The notes beneath the pieces are model-generated. The model did not search any database. It worked only from the letters and a program-made list of their open reading frames with translations, and had not been told where the DNA came from. Shown piece after piece: positions 1 to 8,576 of a stretch of DNA of 64,000 nt (positions are counted from its first letter, which is position 1; each line of letters opens with the position of its first letter). Both the position numbers and the translations under genes were made by a program. This stretch comes from Saprospiraceae bacterium (lineage in GTDB: Bacteria; Bacteroidota; Bacteroidia; Chitinophagales; Saprospiraceae), in NCBI GenBank assembly GCA_020850225.1, contig JADZFD010000090.1, positions 1 through 64,000 on the forward strand, in the 5' to 3' direction.

Positions 1-1
1 A

Positions 2-71
2 GTCGTTTTTGTTACTGCCGTTCCTAAAGGTAAGGAATATTTGACTGCTAAAAAACGACAGTACAAATATA
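2..71 (-). promoter_or_regulatory. Possible leftward promoter and inverted repeat at window edge
   Basis: A TATATTTG box (minus strand, 64-71) matches the Bacteroidota -7 consensus TAnnTTTG and points left, out of the window. Downstream of it a 9-bp inverted repeat (2-10 with 51-59) could fold in the leader of a gene starting left of base 1. No -33 element is clear and no start codon is visible, so this is a weak call. Confidence 0.25.
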
Positions 72-225
72 CAAATTATTTACAATATATTGGTTGTCTG
101 TATATTAAATTTAACAAAGTAGAATTAGATAGAATAATATGTGGTTGATGGGGCAGATACTCCTTGAAATGGATTTCGAAATAAGTGTTTACCTTTATTG
201 AGTAGAACTTATTAAAAAAACCTTC

Positions 226-915
226 CTACGGCTCATCTGCGAAAGAATAGGCAACGGCTATTGTGATACCATCCGGGGTTTCAAAAAACTGACTTTTTGA
301 ATATCGGTAATATATGTGGTCTCCGATGGTTCTGAAGGTCTTATCGAATTTAAGATCTATAGACATTCTTCCTGCATCATAACCGACACTGAAACCAAAT
401 CCGTAACTCACGCGTCTTAACTTTTGATTGTAATGTTCGAGACCCAATAATTCAGACCTGTGATTGGTCAGTATATGCATGACAGGTCCGACTCCAAGCC
501 TGAAATTGTTTGAAAACAAACCGCCCATAGCCTGCAAATCCAAATATCCAAAACGCTCAGTCATTCGAGTACGTGGTCTTCCATCTTCCTTGTATGTTGT
601 CACATCAAAGCCGATACCGAAGCGCGTGTATAATACATTGACCTCTGAGTACAACCACCCGAAACGCTTTTGCGCCCAAAACCCCGCATTATATTGTGGA
701 AATGTCTGTGCCAGCTGAATCTCGTGTACAATCTGATCTTTACCATTTCCGATATAGACGGTTTCTTCTCTGGCCAGGATAGCTCCACCGGATAATTTGA
801 CACCATACCTAAAAGCATTTTTCTCCCTTATTTCTTTAGAATACTGTGACAGGCATTTAGTTGAAAACAATAAAAATGCTGATATTAATAAAAAAAAATG
901 AATCCGTAATAACAC
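226..915 (-). CDS. Outer-membrane beta-barrel protein, porin-like
   Basis: This 229-residue protein has a hydrophobic N-terminal signal peptide (cleavage probably near residue 23, after CLSQ). The rest alternates aromatic and small residues in the way of a small outer-membrane barrel of eight to ten strands. The C-terminal segment (about 205-229) looks like a last beta strand followed by a short acidic tail. The start is GTG at 913-915, and no ATG precedes the signal peptide. It is transcribed leftward, divergently from purM, from a TATTTTTG box at 934-941. It resembles the porin-family barrels that are common and poorly characterised in Bacteroidota. Substrate and function cannot be told from the sequence. 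Confidence 0.75.
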   Translation of the reverse strand: MLLRIHFFLLISAFLLFSTKCLSQYSKEIREKNAFRYGVKLSGGAILAREETVYIGNGKDQIVHEIQLAQTFPQYNAGFWAQKRFGWLYSEVNVLYTRFGIGFDVTTYKEDGRPRTRMTERFGYLDLQAMGGLFSNNFRLGVGPVMHILTNHRSELLGLEHYNQKLRRVSYGFGFSVGYDAGRMSIDLKFDKTFRTIGDHIYYRYSKSQFFETPDGITIAVAYSFADEP

Positions 916-933
916 TTAAAGGCAATTGTCAAT

Positions 934-941
934 CAAAAATA
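934..941 (-). promoter_or_regulatory. Putative -7 box for the outer-membrane barrel gene
   Basis: TATTTTTG on the minus strand fits TAnnTTTG and lies 19 bp upstream of the GTG start of the barrel gene. I see no good TTG-type -33 element. Confidence 0.35.
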
Positions 942-1172
942 TGCATTAAGTTTTAAAAAATAAAATATTTTTATATAAAATAATAAATCATGTTCGTAAT
1001 TTGATGTAATTAAATTATATAATTAATTAACAATGAAATATTTATACTTGCAACAAGGTGAAGTAAATATCTGATGTATGTAAGATGATTTTTATTCATT
1101 CTAATAGACTATTTAACAATTCGAATCAGGATTAGTCTTATTTATTTTTAAGTTTACCTTTCAAAGCTTATT

Positions 1173-1189
1173 TATTTTTGTTATTTTTG
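1173..1189 (+). promoter_or_regulatory. Putative promoter of purM (two overlapping -7 boxes)
   Basis: Two TATTTTTG boxes (1173-1180 and 1182-1189) lie 29-45 bp upstream of the purM ATG. Either fits the Bacteroidota -7 consensus. Upstream -33 sequence is only weakly matched. The rest of the 916-1217 gap is AT-rich with no other feature seen. Confidence 0.4.
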
Positions 1190-1217
1190 TGCGTTATATT
1201 ATACCGAATATTTAGTA

Positions 1218-2405
1218 ATGCAAGACGACAAATTAAAGTATGACCTAAGAGGTGTATCAGCATCAAAAGATGATGTTCATAAAGCTATAAAAGATTTGGA
1301 TAAAGGCCTCTTTCCTAATGCATTCTGCAAAATCATTCCGGACATGGTTGCAGGTGATTCATCGTATTGCAATGTAATGCATGCAGATACAGCAGGAACC
1401 AAGACCAGCCTTGCTTATATTTACTGGAAAGAAACAGGTGATATAAATGTATGGAAAGGTATTGTAGAAGATGCCATAGTGATGAATCTGGATGATATGG
1501 GTTGTGTCGGTATATTTGATAATATTGTTTTATCCTCAACAATAGGTAGAAACAAACATCTCATCGATGGCGAAGTTATTTCCACAATTATCAATTATAC
1601 ACAGGAATATATCGATAAATTAAGGAAATTTGGCATTAATGTAACTCTGGCCGGAGGAGAAACAGCTGATGTCGGTGATATAGTCCGTACTGTTGATGTA
1701 GGGTTTACAGCTTTTGCAAGAATGAAAAGATCTGATATCATAGACATCAATATTCAACAAGGAGACTATATAGTCGGATTCGCTTCGTACGGTCAGACAA
1801 TATACGAATCTGCTTATAATGGTGGCATGGGCAGTAACGGACTCACTTCTTCCAGACATGATGTGCTAAATAAGGTTTATGCAGACAAGTACCCTGATTC
1901 TTTCAATCCACTCATTCCCAAAGATGTAGTTTATACAGGATCAAAATTTCTGACAGATACAATTGAGATTGACGGAAAGGATATAAATGTAGGAAAATTA
2001 TTATTATCTCCAACCCGTACTTATCTGCCGTTACTAAAACCATTGATAGAAAGTTTCAGATCTCAAATTCATGGTTTGATACACTGTTCAGGTGGCGGAC
2101 AAACCAAAGCAGGTAAATTTTTGACCAATAATGTTGCAGTAATCAAAGATCAGTTGTTGCCTGTACCGCCTTTATTCCGAATGATACAGGATGAATCCGG
2201 CCTGGATTACAGAGAAATGTTTCAGGTATTCAATATGGGACACCGGTTGGAATGCTATATACCGGATAAATCAGTTGCTGAAGATATGATTAATATGGCA
2301 TCAAATTTTGGAATTGAGGCTGGCATCATTGGTAGGGTAGAAGCATCCGGTACACCGCAGATTATTGTTAGATATCAGGGAGAAAATTTAATATATACAT
2401 TTTAA
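1218..2405 (+). CDS. purM: Phosphoribosylformylglycinamidine cyclo-ligase (AIR synthetase)
   Basis: PurM closes formylglycinamidine ribonucleotide to aminoimidazole ribonucleotide using ATP, in cytoplasmic purine synthesis. The protein has the PurM fold: an N-terminal ATP-binding half with the substrate-binding stretch near residues 53-65 (HADTAGTKTS) and the acidic box DDMGCVG (about 92-98), a Gly-rich GGETADVGD segment (about 146-154), and a C-terminal half with HCSGGGQTKAGK (about 290-301). At 395 residues it is longer than the roughly 345-residue proteobacterial enzymes but matches the longer Bacteroidota form. It is followed 34 bp later by slyD on the same strand, so the two may be co-transcribed. 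Confidence 0.9.
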   Translation: MQDDKLKYDLRGVSASKDDVHKAIKDLDKGLFPNAFCKIIPDMVAGDSSYCNVMHADTAGTKTSLAYIYWKETGDINVWKGIVEDAIVMNLDDMGCVGIFDNIVLSSTIGRNKHLIDGEVISTIINYTQEYIDKLRKFGINVTLAGGETADVGDIVRTVDVGFTAFARMKRSDIIDINIQQGDYIVGFASYGQTIYESAYNGGMGSNGLTSSRHDVLNKVYADKYPDSFNPLIPKDVVYTGSKFLTDTIEIDGKDINVGKLLLSPTRTYLPLLKPLIESFRSQIHGLIHCSGGGQTKAGKFLTNNVAVIKDQLLPVPPLFRMIQDESGLDYREMFQVFNMGHRLECYIPDKSVAEDMINMASNFGIEAGIIGRVEASGTPQIIVRYQGENLIYTF

Positions 2406-2439
2406 AAATCAATTTTTTTATAATAAATACAAATAGCAT

Positions 2440-2949
2440 ATGCAGATTCAAAAAAATCATGTGGTATCCATTCACTACACATTAAAAGATGACAATCATG
2501 AAGGTGAGTTAATAGAAGAAACTTATGGTAGTGAGCCATTGCAGTTTATTTTCGGTGTTGGAATGATGTTGCCTTCCTTTGAAGAAAACCTTGAAAACAA
2601 AACTTCAGGAGATAAATTTTCATTTACTTTACAACCCGAAGATGCATACGGTGTCTATGAAGATGAAGCATTAATCGACATTCCCATTACCAATTTTATG
2701 GACGAGGCCGGCAACGTGGACAGAGATGGTCTTGTTGCAGGGGCTCCAATCAATATGCACGATGAGCAAGGCAGGACATTTATGGGTGTAATCATTGAAC
2801 CCAAAATAGAATCAATTCTGGTAGACTTCAACCATCCTATGGCTGGCCATGTACTGCATTTTGAAGGAGATATTTTAGAAGTAAGAGAGGCAACTGCTAC
2901 AGAACTGGATCATGGTCATGTACATCATGACGGTCACGACCATCATTAA
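2440..2949 (+). CDS. slyD: SlyD-like FKBP peptidyl-prolyl isomerase
   Basis: This 169-residue protein is a cytoplasmic FKBP-type prolyl cis-trans isomerase and chaperone. The split FKBP domain is recognisable: the N-terminal part with a PLQFIFGVGMMLPSFEENL-like stretch (about 31-49), the flap insert around residues 70-125, and the return strands near 125-145. The C-terminus is short and His-rich (six His in the last 13 residues, with Asp and Gly between), as in SlyD proteins that bind nickel or other metals. The tail is much shorter than the Cys/His tail of E. coli SlyD. It is probably the second gene of the purM transcript. Confidence 0.88.
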   Translation: MQIQKNHVVSIHYTLKDDNHEGELIEETYGSEPLQFIFGVGMMLPSFEENLENKTSGDKFSFTLQPEDAYGVYEDEALIDIPITNFMDEAGNVDRDGLVAGAPINMHDEQGRTFMGVIIEPKIESILVDFNHPMAGHVLHFEGDILEVREATATELDHGHVHHDGHDHH

Positions 2950-3051
2950 TATAGAGAATAATGTTCATAACAATATTGAGGGTCTTGTCATGGAGGACAA
3001 TTCCCTCATTTCTTTAGGTATAGTGCTGATAAGAAATAGCGCTTACGCGGA

Positions 3052-4080
3052 TTACAAACCCATTTCTTCGAGTAAAAGATTGCAGCCCCTGATGTCAGAA
3101 TCCTGCAGTCTTCCTGTGATTTCAAAACTACCATCTGCATAGCAGATTCCCTGATCCTCGGTCTGAATGAAAGCGCAACTATCCAGATTGGCAAAATCCG
3201 CTATACATATAATTCCGGATTTACCAGTTATTTCTCTTGATAGCGGGTCATTAATCTGTTTGGTGTGTACTACCATCATCGGATTTGGGAGAAATTTATT
3301 TCCGCCTTTGGTATATGCCTGTGATAATAACTCTGTCATGCCATATTCAGAATATATTTTATTTGTACCAAATCCTTGCATCAATATGTCATGAAGTTCA
3401 CTTTTAGTCATTTCCTTCCTCTGTCCTTTCATGCCACCTGTTTCAATTACAATTATCTCCGGAAATTCAATTTTGAAAGTCGAAACGAAGTCCAGCAGCG
3501 CATAACTCACACCGAATAAAACAACGGGCGTACCATCAGATTGTAGCTTGATGATATTGTCATACAAATCTTGATGATTGTGCAGAAAGAAACCACTTTG
3601 AGAATACCCGGACCTGCCAATAAAATGATGTACCATGCTGATGAGTGATGAACCATCTCTTTCCAGATAACCGGGCAATAAGGCCAAAAAACAAAAAGTA
3701 TCAGGAGTATCGAAATACTTTTTCCAGATATATGCAGTGTTCTGATGATAGAATCTGACACTTCGGATGTAGTGATTTGATCGGGATAACCCAGTAGTAC
3801 CACTACTTTTAAAAACTTCCTCGGCTGTGAAATCACCAGTTTTTACAATATGATGTTTATAGGCACTTATCGGAAGGTAGGGGATTTCTATAGGTGTACG
3901 AATATCTTCCGGATTAATCTTAAGGTTTGCACAATAATCACGATAAATTTTATTATATTTGTACTGAAATCGAAATAATGCAAGTAAATATTTTTCTCTG
4001 TCAGCACTATTTTCAGATAGTCTATAGGAATTTAGTAATGCAATTATAGTATTTCTATCGTTATTAAATTGTTCGGGCAT
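3052..4080 (-). CDS. LuxE-like acyl-protein synthetase (ANL superfamily)
   Basis: LuxE-family enzymes activate a fatty acid with ATP and pass the acyl group to an enzyme cysteine or partner protein. This 342-residue protein shows the adenylation signature SGTTG (93-97) followed by a basic stretch, and the ANL motif YGMTE (about 245) in a TNKIYSEYGMTELLSQAY-like context. The length fits LuxE (about 370). No LuxC reductase, LuxD, luciferase or acyl-carrier protein lies nearby, so bioluminescence is not implied. Such stand-alone homologues are frequent in Bacteroidota and may serve lipid or surface-polymer chemistry (inference). It is transcribed divergently from the small lipoprotein at 4145. 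Confidence 0.75.
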   Translation of the reverse strand: MPEQFNNDRNTIIALLNSYRLSENSADREKYLLALFRFQYKYNKIYRDYCANLKINPEDIRTPIEIPYLPISAYKHHIVKTGDFTAEEVFKSSGTTGLSRSNHYIRSVRFYHQNTAYIWKKYFDTPDTFCFLALLPGYLERDGSSLISMVHHFIGRSGYSQSGFFLHNHQDLYDNIIKLQSDGTPVVLFGVSYALLDFVSTFKIEFPEIIVIETGGMKGQRKEMTKSELHDILMQGFGTNKIYSEYGMTELLSQAYTKGGNKFLPNPMMVVHTKQINDPLSREITGKSGIICIADFANLDSCAFIQTEDQGICYADGSFEITGRLQDSDIRGCNLLLEEMGL

Positions 4081-4144
4081 TTACTGTTCATATAATAAAG
4101 TCACAAAATATAAAAAATACTGATAATCTAAATAATTTTGGAGG

Positions 4145-4636
4145 ATGAAATGTTTAATATCTTTAATGGTGATAATTGCTTTAACCGGATGTATCCAATC
4201 CAATGATTATTCAGATATTCCGCATCTGGAGTTTCAGGGTTTTTCCAAAACTACTATGATACAGGGTAGTAATCAGCAGGATTCTACCATTATGAATTTG
4301 TTTTTTACAGATGGAGATGGTGATTTCGGTTCTCAATCCAATAGCAATGAGGCCAATATCTTTATTAAGGATCTTCGTACCAATGAGATATTCAGAACAT
4401 ATAAGGCTCCATTTGTTCCTACAGGAGGTGCAGCCAAGGGAATATCAGGAACCATTAAGGTTAAAATCTATACTACCTGTTGTTTTTATGCGCCTTCTTC
4501 AGGCATACCTCCTTGTGAACCAACAGATATATTTCCAACCAATGTTTTGCCATTGGAGGTATATATTGTTGACCGCTCTGGAAATGTATCCAATACCGTA
4601 AGGACTACTGATATTCTGCTCGAATGCAACCGCTGA
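4145..4636 (+). CDS. Small lipoprotein of unknown function
   Basis: This 163-residue protein begins with a short hydrophobic segment and a lipobox, LTGC, with the lipidated Cys at residue 16, so it is predicted to be an envelope lipoprotein. The mature part has a DGDGDFG stretch (about 58-64), which could bind calcium, a polar beta-rich body and four or five further cysteines, including a CC pair. I do not recognise a named family, although similar short lipoproteins with this acidic motif occur in Saprospiraceae and Chitinophagaceae. A GGAGG sequence abuts the ATG with no spacer, which is unusual. The stop codon is shared in a palindrome with the convergent HMG-CoA lyase gene. Confidence 0.65.
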   Translation: MKCLISLMVIIALTGCIQSNDYSDIPHLEFQGFSKTTMIQGSNQQDSTIMNLFFTDGDGDFGSQSNSNEANIFIKDLRTNEIFRTYKAPFVPTGGAAKGISGTIKVKIYTTCCFYAPSSGIPPCEPTDIFPTNVLPLEVYIVDRSGNVSNTVRTTDILLECNR

Positions 4637-5494
4637 TCAGCCATTCTTAAAAACGCTGTCTGCCATTTTAATTGCCTTTTTAAAATGTACTTTTTTGACT
4701 CCGGTTTCGATTTGAATTTGGTCGAAATACTGTAATAGATTTTCTGTTGCCATGTTGCCGGTAAGATCATCTTTAGCCATTGGACATCCTCCGTATCCCC
4801 GGATGGCTGCGTCAAAACGACGGCATCCACTGTTATAAGCTGCTTCTATTCTTGGGAGCCAATTGAAAGGCTGTGAATGCAGATGCGCTCCGAATTCTAC
4901 ATCCGGATAGGGAGGAATCAGGTTTTTGAACAGGTATGATATACTCTCCGGAGTTGCTATACCAATTGTATCGGACAATGCAATAATCCTGATACCCATG
5001 TCTGCCAATTTATCAACCCAATACTGTGCAATTTCAACATTCCAGGTATCACCATAGGGATTGCCAAAACCCATGGATATATAAATGACCATTTGTTTGT
5101 TGTTTCTGACTGCAATTTCCTGAATTTCTTCAACACGAACAATAGACTCTGCCATGGTAGCATTGGTATTGCGCAACTGAAATGTTTCAGATATAGAGAA
5201 TGGATAACCCAGATAGTCGATTTCACTGAAACGGGCAGCGTCTTCCGCACCTCTTGTATTGGCTATAATAGCTAACAATTTTGTGTCTGAATTTTCAATG
5301 TCCAGTTTGGATAACACCTCAGTAGTGTCTCGCATCTGAGGAATGGCTTTGGGTGATACAAAACTGCCAAAATCAATTGTATCATACCCTACTTTAAGTA
5401 ATTGATTAATATAGTCTGCTTTTACATCTGTTGGTATGAAATTATGTAAACCCTGCATGGCATCCCGGGGACATTCAATGAGTTTTAAAGACAT
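4637..5494 (-). CDS. mvaB: Hydroxymethylglutaryl-CoA lyase
   Basis: HMG-CoA lyase splits HMG-CoA to acetyl-CoA and acetoacetate, the last step of leucine degradation. The 285-residue protein is a DRE-TIM barrel with the N-terminal ECPRDAMQG segment (about 7-15), which carries the metal-binding Arg-Asp pair, and the lyase signature RGYGGCPMAKDDLTGN (about 233-248) with the catalytic Cys. HLH (about 203-205) supplies the metal-binding histidines. The length is close to the family norm of about 300. It is monocistronic as seen here. The acyl-CoA carboxylase beta subunit at 32189 may act in the same amino-acid catabolism. Confidence 0.87.
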   Translation of the reverse strand: MSLKLIECPRDAMQGLHNFIPTDVKADYINQLLKVGYDTIDFGSFVSPKAIPQMRDTTEVLSKLDIENSDTKLLAIIANTRGAEDAARFSEIDYLGYPFSISETFQLRNTNATMAESIVRVEEIQEIAVRNNKQMVIYISMGFGNPYGDTWNVEIAQYWVDKLADMGIRIIALSDTIGIATPESISYLFKNLIPPYPDVEFGAHLHSQPFNWLPRIEAAYNSGCRRFDAAIRGYGGCPMAKDDLTGNMATENLLQYFDQIQIETGVKKVHFKKAIKMADSVFKNG

Positions 5495-5642
5495 AATACA
5501 AATTTTACAGAAATATACGATTATTTATGACAACTTTCAAAGTTATCAATTTTTTTATTCAACGTTATAAATTATCTATTAGTTTTGTGCTATATAAATA
5601 TATATTGAAGCGGTTTTGTTTCATGCTATGTTATAAATCTTA

Positions 5643-5650
5643 TATATTTG
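5643..5650 (+). promoter_or_regulatory. Putative -7 box for the small membrane protein gene
   Basis: TATATTTG lies 21 bp upstream of the ATG at 5671, with TTTG at 5615-5618 upstream as a possible -33 element at a long 24-bp spacing. It supports the shorter start for this gene. Confidence 0.4.
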
Positions 5651-5670
5651 CTGTAAATACAAATAATAAT

Positions 5671-5883
5671 ATGAAAAACCCATATTGGATGCTCGTTGGA
5701 TTTATCTTGTTTTTACTTGGAATACTATCTGTAATATTTTCACTGGTAGGGCTAAAGATTGATATTTTAAGTGCTGTTTATGGGAAAGGAGTCTGGACAC
5801 TACTGTTTCAGATAACACTTTTAATCGGTGGTATTATTATAATTTATATGTCCAAATTGGCTCAGGAAGATGATGGTGAGTAA
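5671..5883 (+). CDS. Small two-helix membrane protein
   Basis: This 70-residue protein has two hydrophobic segments (about residues 5-25 and 38-59) and a charged acidic tail (QEDDGE), so it is probably an inner-membrane protein with a hairpin topology. I chose the ATG at 5671 because the open frame extends to 5527 only through an unconvincing Lys/Tyr/Phe-rich stretch, and because a good -7 box ends 20 bp upstream of this ATG. No family is recognised. The M20 amidohydrolase begins 54 bp downstream on the same strand. Confidence 0.6.
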   Translation: MKNPYWMLVGFILFLLGILSVIFSLVGLKIDILSAVYGKGVWTLLFQITLLIGGIIIIYMSKLAQEDDGE

Positions 5884-5937
5884 TCAAAGTCTAAATCGGT
5901 AAAATTTCATATTTAATATATAACAGGATTTTTAGCT

Positions 5938-7122
5938 ATGGATATTAAATCAGAAATTCAGACATTATCCAGACAACTTTTGCCTGAGATCATTGAAATA
6001 CGCCGCTATCTGCACCAAAATCCTGAATTGTCGTTCAATGAAGTGGAGACGGCTGTCTTTATTTGCAAGATACTGGATGGTATCGGAATTTCATACACGA
6101 CAGGTTGGGCAGGTCATGGCATTGTTGGTACTATACGTGGAAAATCGGAAAAAGTAATTGCTCTGCGTGCTGATATGGATGCATTGCCTATTCAGGAACA
6201 AAGTGACAAATCCTATATATCCAAACGATCTGGTGTCATGCATGCCTGTGGTCATGATGCGCATATGTCGGCTTTATTAGGTGCTTCTATGATTTTAAAA
6301 CGCCTCGAAGATCAATTACCTTATACTATTCGTCTGATATTTCAGCCGGGTGAGGAGAAACTTCCTGGTGGTGCCAGTATGATGATTGAAGCCGGAGTTC
6401 TACAGAATCCTGTACCTGAATGTATCATAGGTCAACATGTATATCCATCGATGGAAACAGGCAAGGTAGGAGTAAGACCAGGACTTTATATGGCATCAGC
6501 AGATGAAATTTATATAACTGTGGAAGGAAAGGGAGGACATGCCGCTATGCCTCATGAATGCGTGGATACTATACTGGCAGCAAGTCAACTTATTGTCTCT
6601 CTTCAGCAGCTTGTTTCCAGACATTGCCCTCCGGCCATACCTTCTGTATTATCCTTTGGCAAGTTCAATACGATTGGAGGAGCTACCAATATTATCCCGG
6701 ATGCTGTAAAAATTGAAGGTACTTTTCGTACCATGGATGAAAAGTGGCGTTCTGAAGCTCATGAACGAATACAAAATATTGCAGGAGATACAGCTGCATC
6801 ATATGGTGCACGTGTACATGTTCAGATTATAAAAGGATATCCCTGCCTTGTTAATAATGAAACTCTGACGATTCAGTTACGCAATGCGATGGAACAATAT
6901 TCTGGAAAACAAAATGTGGAGCACCTTGATTTACGGATGACATCAGAAGACTTTGCATTTTATTCCCATGAAATACCGGCATGTTTTTACAGATTGGGCA
7001 CCGGAAATGTAGCAAAAAGTATTTATGCAGGTGTACATACACCGACTTTTGATATAGATGAAGATGCCCTTGAAACAGGTATGGGAATGCTTGCATGGCT
7101 GGCAATATCTTCCACACATTAA
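5938..7122 (+). CDS. M20-family amidohydrolase (N-acyl-amino-acid hydrolase type)
   Basis: This metallopeptidase-fold enzyme hydrolyses N-acyl or N-carbamoyl amide bonds of amino acids, usually in the cytoplasm. The 394-residue protein carries RADMDALPIQE (about 81-91), the metal-binding Cys-His motif MHACGHDAHM (about 101-110), PGEEKLPGGA (about 137-146) with the catalytic Glu, GQHVYP (about 165) and the C-terminal HTPTFDID (about 364). A lid dimerisation domain occupies about 185-300. This set matches the hippurate hydrolase / IAA-amino acid hydrolase / N-acetyl-diaminopimelate deacetylase group. The exact substrate cannot be fixed. It converges with the barrel gene at 7140. Confidence 0.85.
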   Translation: MDIKSEIQTLSRQLLPEIIEIRRYLHQNPELSFNEVETAVFICKILDGIGISYTTGWAGHGIVGTIRGKSEKVIALRADMDALPIQEQSDKSYISKRSGVMHACGHDAHMSALLGASMILKRLEDQLPYTIRLIFQPGEEKLPGGASMMIEAGVLQNPVPECIIGQHVYPSMETGKVGVRPGLYMASADEIYITVEGKGGHAAMPHECVDTILAASQLIVSLQQLVSRHCPPAIPSVLSFGKFNTIGGATNIIPDAVKIEGTFRTMDEKWRSEAHERIQNIAGDTAASYGARVHVQIIKGYPCLVNNETLTIQLRNAMEQYSGKQNVEHLDLRMTSEDFAFYSHEIPACFYRLGTGNVAKSIYAGVHTPTFDIDEDALETGMGMLAWLAISSTH

Positions 7123-7139
7123 CTGGTTGTACAGACTGA

Positions 7140-8573
7140 TTAAAAGTTGAATCCACCACTGAAGAACAAACCGGCTTCACCCTGACGCGTTATCCCCAAA
7201 TCGGCAGATGCAATAAAATTGTTGAACAAAATCAGATCGAAACCCATACCATATCCCAGTTGAATTGAATTGTTCAACAGATTTTCTCTGTCATGCGGTA
7301 CGCCGAAGCTATAACCGGCATCCAGATTGATGCGTGAAAATAACTGAACATTGAGCATGCTGAATTGTCTGGGAAGAAAAGAAGGTGTATTTAAATTTTT
7401 ATCAAATATCCTGTATCTGAGTGCATGTTTTGTAAGCATAAAGTGCTTTCCATCCATGACGTACAACTGATAACCTGTTAAAAAGTCATTTTTGTAACCT
7501 ATCGCATTGGAAAGAATATAGGGGACTGGATCAGGCTGAAAATTGGTTTTAAATTTAATTCTTGCACTAAGAATCAAATTTTGTGTCAAACGGAAATGCT
7601 GTTCAATATTCAGGGATATCCATGCATTATTGACATCTTTGAAAATACCAAGACCTTCTTTACGGGCATTTAACTCAAACCGATATCCTTTCAATGGATA
7701 CAGCGGATATTCTGTATGGTCATATTTTAATGAATAGTCCAAATAGAAAAAATTGATGCTACTTTTTCCATGACCTAAATAATCCGGATTTAGCTTTGCA
7801 ACTTCAGCATCCGTTTGGTATTTATTGAATTCGAGTCTGAAACTCTGATTCATGTATGGACTGATACGTTGTGATACAGCAGCACTGCATTTATAAAGGA
7901 ATTGTACTTTATTATTATCTTCCTGCTTAAAGAATAAGGGCTTATTATGTTGGGTAATATATGCCAGTTCTCTGTTTTCAGCATACAGTAAATTTCCGGC
8001 AATACCCCAGTTGCCCCATATATAGGGATAATCGTAGTAGGCTTCCAGCTTCCTGACATAACCACCTTGTACCTTTAATTTTAATTTATCCTTATTACCG
8101 GTAAGATTGATATGATTCCCTGCAATACCGAAATTGACACGCTTCAGACTGTAATTGAATTCTCTTCTCCAAACATTGAAATTTCGGTCTGCAAGTTCAA
8201 ATATAATATAGGGATAAATAAACCAGTTTTCTATCACACTGATTTCTATGTCACAGGAATTTATGTCTGTATTCCAGTTTTTTATATTTATTGTAGCATG
8301 GTTGAAAAGTCCGATACTTTTGATTCTGCGTTCATTGGATTGCATTCTGGATGACAGATTCTCGATGCTGATTGTGTCACCGGCTTTAAAATCCAATTCA
8401 TGAAACAATATATAATCTTTGGTATTATGATTATTTACAATATCAATTTTATGAATAATTACAAAATTTGTTTGTGCAACTATTGAGATTGAAGAGAAAA
8501 ATGGAAAAAGTATTAATACCCATTTATATTCTGACAGTTCTGTAAGGATGATATTTTTCACCCGTGTCAGCAT
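7140..8573 (-). CDS. POTRA-containing Omp85-like outer-membrane protein
   Basis: The 477-residue protein starts with a signal peptide (hydrophobic 18-32, cleavage after VAQ). It is followed by a single POTRA-like region (about 40-115: HKIDIVNNHNTKDYILFHEL and IENLSSRMQSNERRIKSIGLF-like segments) and a barrel of the surface-antigen/Omp85 family that ends in Phe. It is shorter than BamA (about 800, five POTRAs) and closer to the compact Omp85 paralogues (TamA-like, patatin-barrel-like) of Bacteroidota. It is the last gene of a four-gene minus-strand operon, 3 bp after the CBS gene. A role in moving proteins or lipids across the outer membrane is inferred. Confidence 0.75.
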   Translation of the reverse strand: MLTRVKNIILTELSEYKWVLILFPFFSSISIVAQTNFVIIHKIDIVNNHNTKDYILFHELDFKAGDTISIENLSSRMQSNERRIKSIGLFNHATINIKNWNTDINSCDIEISVIENWFIYPYIIFELADRNFNVWRREFNYSLKRVNFGIAGNHINLTGNKDKLKLKVQGGYVRKLEAYYDYPYIWGNWGIAGNLLYAENRELAYITQHNKPLFFKQEDNNKVQFLYKCSAAVSQRISPYMNQSFRLEFNKYQTDAEVAKLNPDYLGHGKSSINFFYLDYSLKYDHTEYPLYPLKGYRFELNARKEGLGIFKDVNNAWISLNIEQHFRLTQNLILSARIKFKTNFQPDPVPYILSNAIGYKNDFLTGYQLYVMDGKHFMLTKHALRYRIFDKNLNTPSFLPRQFSMLNVQLFSRINLDAGYSFGVPHDRENLLNNSIQLGYGMGFDLILFNNFIASADLGITRQGEAGLFFSGGFNF

Positions 8574-8576
8574 ATG

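Noticed and set aside
2..148. Open plus-strand frame at the left edge
   Set aside because: Composition after residue 20 is AT-driven and no conserved feature is visible, although a truncated gene end cannot be fully excluded.
2912..3142. Short plus-strand frame overlapping slyD and the luxE-like gene
   Set aside because: It overlaps the end of slyD and the coding part of a minus-strand gene and has no family resemblance.
5527..5670. Upstream extension of the small membrane protein
   Set aside because: The extra 48 codons look non-coding and are upstream of a good -7 box. The ATG at 5671 is the likely start.
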